Positions 31,341 through 32,370 of a stretch of DNA of 32,370 nt are shown here, piece by piece. A model generated the notes under the pieces. It was not told the origin of the DNA. It made no database searches and saw only the letters and a list, made by a program, of their open reading frames with translations. Each line of letters begins with the position of its first letter. Within the stretch, counting starts at the first letter, position 1. The stretch lies in assembly GCF_014596525.1 (NCBI RefSeq), contig NZ_MSJP01000088.1, positions 1-32,370 on the forward strand, in the 5' to 3' direction. Origin of the DNA: Streptomyces sp. CBMA291 (GTDB lineage Bacteria; Actinomycetota; Actinomycetes; Streptomycetales; Streptomycetaceae). Both the position numbers and the translations under genes were made by a program.

Positions 31341-32370
31341 TCAGTCCCTGGGGAGGCCGAGCAGCCGCTCGGCGACGACGTTGAGCTGTACTTGGGTGGT
31401 GCCGCCCGCGATGGTGAGGCAGCGGGACATGAGCAGTCCGTGGACGGCCCGTTCGCCGGGGCCCTCGCGCACGGCGCCTGCGGGGCCGAGGAGTTCGAGG
31501 CCGAGTTCGGCGACTTTCTGCTGGTGGAGGGTCTGGACGAGTTTGCGGACGCTGGCGCCCGCGCCGGGTTCGCTGCCGGAGACCTGGAGGAGGGTGGTGC
31601 GCAGGCCGATGCAGGCGAGGGCGTGCGCTTCGGCGAGGAGGGCCCCGATCCGTACGCGTACGGAGGCGTCGGCGGTCGCGGACTGTCCGATGAGCGCTTC
31701 GAGTCCGGTGTCGAAGGCGACCTGGTCGGCCATGTGGACGCGTTCGTTGCCGAGGGTGTGCCGGGCGACCCGCCAGCCGTCGTTCACCTCGCCGACGACG
31801 GCGTCGGCGGGGAGGAGGGCGTCGTCGAACCAGACCTCGTTGAACAGGGAGTCGCCGGTGATCTCCTTGAGGGGCCGTACGTCGATGCCGGGGGTGCCGC
31901 GCATGTCGACGAGGAAGTAGGTGAGGCCCTGGTGCCGGGGGGCGTCCGGGTCGGTGCGGGCGAGCAGGATGCCGTGGTGGGCCCCTTGGGCGGCGCTCGT
32001 CCACACCTTCTGGCCGTTGATCCGCCAGCGTCCGTCCTCGGTGCGTTCGGCGCGGGTGCGCAGGGACGCGAGGTCGGAGCCCGCGCCGGGCTCGGAGAAG
32101 AGCTGGCACCAGCGACGTTCGCCGAGCAGGGTGGGGCCGAGGTGTTCGGCCTGCTGGGCGGGGGTGCCGTGGGCGAGCAGGGAGGGCACGACCCAGGTCG
32201 CGATGCCGAGCCCGGAGAGGCTGATCCCGGCTTCGTCGAGGGCGCGTTGGACGGCGAGCTGCTGGAGGGGCCCGGCGCCGAGGCCGTACGGCGGGGGGAG
32301 GTGCGGGGCGGCGTGGCCGGTGGGGGCGAGGGCGCGGCGGGCGGCGGCCGGGTCGAGCCCGGCGGCGGGA
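31341..32370 (-). CDS. Acyl-CoA dehydrogenase (partial, continues past window end)
   Basis: The C-terminal ~343 residues are present; the frame stays open to the window edge, so the start lies beyond 32370. FAD-binding acyl-CoA dehydrogenase marks include 'CQLFSEPGAGSDLASLRTRAER', 'WRINGQKVWTSAAQGAHHGILLART', 'FLVDMRGTPGIDVRPLKEITGD' and the C-terminal 'TIAGGTTQVQLNVVAERLLGLPRD'. It introduces the 2,3 double bond in an acyl-CoA, which the MaoC hydratase could then act on. Internal GTG 32189 is not the true start. It is the upstream partner of the thiolase gene. Confidence 0.92.
   Translation of the reverse strand, partial: PAAGLDPAAARRALAPTGHAAPHLPPPYGLGAGPLQQLAVQRALDEAGISLSGLGIATWVVPSLLAHGTPAQQAEHLGPTLLGERRWCQLFSEPGAGSDLASLRTRAERTEDGRWRINGQKVWTSAAQGAHHGILLARTDPDAPRHQGLTYFLVDMRGTPGIDVRPLKEITGDSLFNEVWFDDALLPADAVVGEVNDGWRVARHTLGNERVHMADQVAFDTGLEALIGQSATADASVRVRIGALLAEAHALACIGLRTTLLQVSGSEPGAGASVRKLVQTLHQQKVAELGLELLGPAGAVREGPGERAVHGLLMSRCLTIAGGTTQVQLNVVAERLLGLPRD

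Noticed and set aside
1..32370. CRISPR arrays, tRNA genes or an integrase
   Set aside because: No regularly spaced direct repeats of CRISPR type, no tRNA-like cloverleaf and no integrase sequence were recognised.

Overview
The window comes from a high-GC actinomycete, almost certainly a Streptomyces. Third codon positions are nearly all G or C, GTG starts and strong GGAGG-type ribosome binding sites are common, and marker genes include an actinobacterial RNase P RNA, a bifunctional RNase H/phosphatase, and the zinc-ribbon and NIF3-like genes next to it. About 29 intact protein genes, one partial gene, one decayed transposase and one RNA gene can be supported. Most other open frames are shadows caused by the base composition.

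Layout. 1-3.2 kb: a membrane-anchored excalibur-domain protein, a small beta-trefoil-like candidate protease inhibitor, a VOC protein and a DUF1203 protein. 3.2-4.8 kb: a class II Fic protein behind a near-perfect inverted repeat, running tail to tail into rnpB with 2 bases between them. 4.9-8.2 kb: an RNB-domain ribonuclease, YaaA and a KDPG-type aldolase. 8.2-14.9 kb: an accessory island with an IS5-type transposase remnant, a 942-residue modular toxin-like protein (eCIS-core DUF4157 domain, charged linker, deaminase motif pair, helix-turn-helix, acidic tail), a strong 18-bp hairpin, two small secreted proteins, a lipoprotein, and a protein joining an XRE-like domain, a membrane segment and a lectin-like domain. 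15.1-18.2 kb: the core operon NIF3-like, zinc ribbon, RNase H/phosphatase. 18.5-21.2 kb: an orphan iron-siderophore binding lipoprotein diverging, across an iron box, from an uncharacterised 408-residue protein, then a 44-residue protein with its own promoter. 21.5-24.6 kb: a MaoC hydratase, zinc alcohol dehydrogenase and SDR operon behind a palindrome that fits the published KstR steroid-regulon consensus. 24.9-28.5 kb: an ABC exporter coupled to a DesK/DesR-type two-component pair. 28.5-32.4 kb: a DHA2 drug-efflux transporter, then an SCP-X type thiolase and an acyl-CoA dehydrogenase that runs off the window.

How the parts relate. The MaoC, SDR, thiolase and acyl-CoA dehydrogenase genes together cover a full beta-oxidation turn for a bulky or branched acyl-CoA. 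The ABC pair and its two-component system form one translationally coupled unit. The most unusual item is the DUF4157-deaminase-HTH protein, which looks like an injected or released nucleic-acid-modifying effector and has no obvious cytoplasmic immunity partner beside it.
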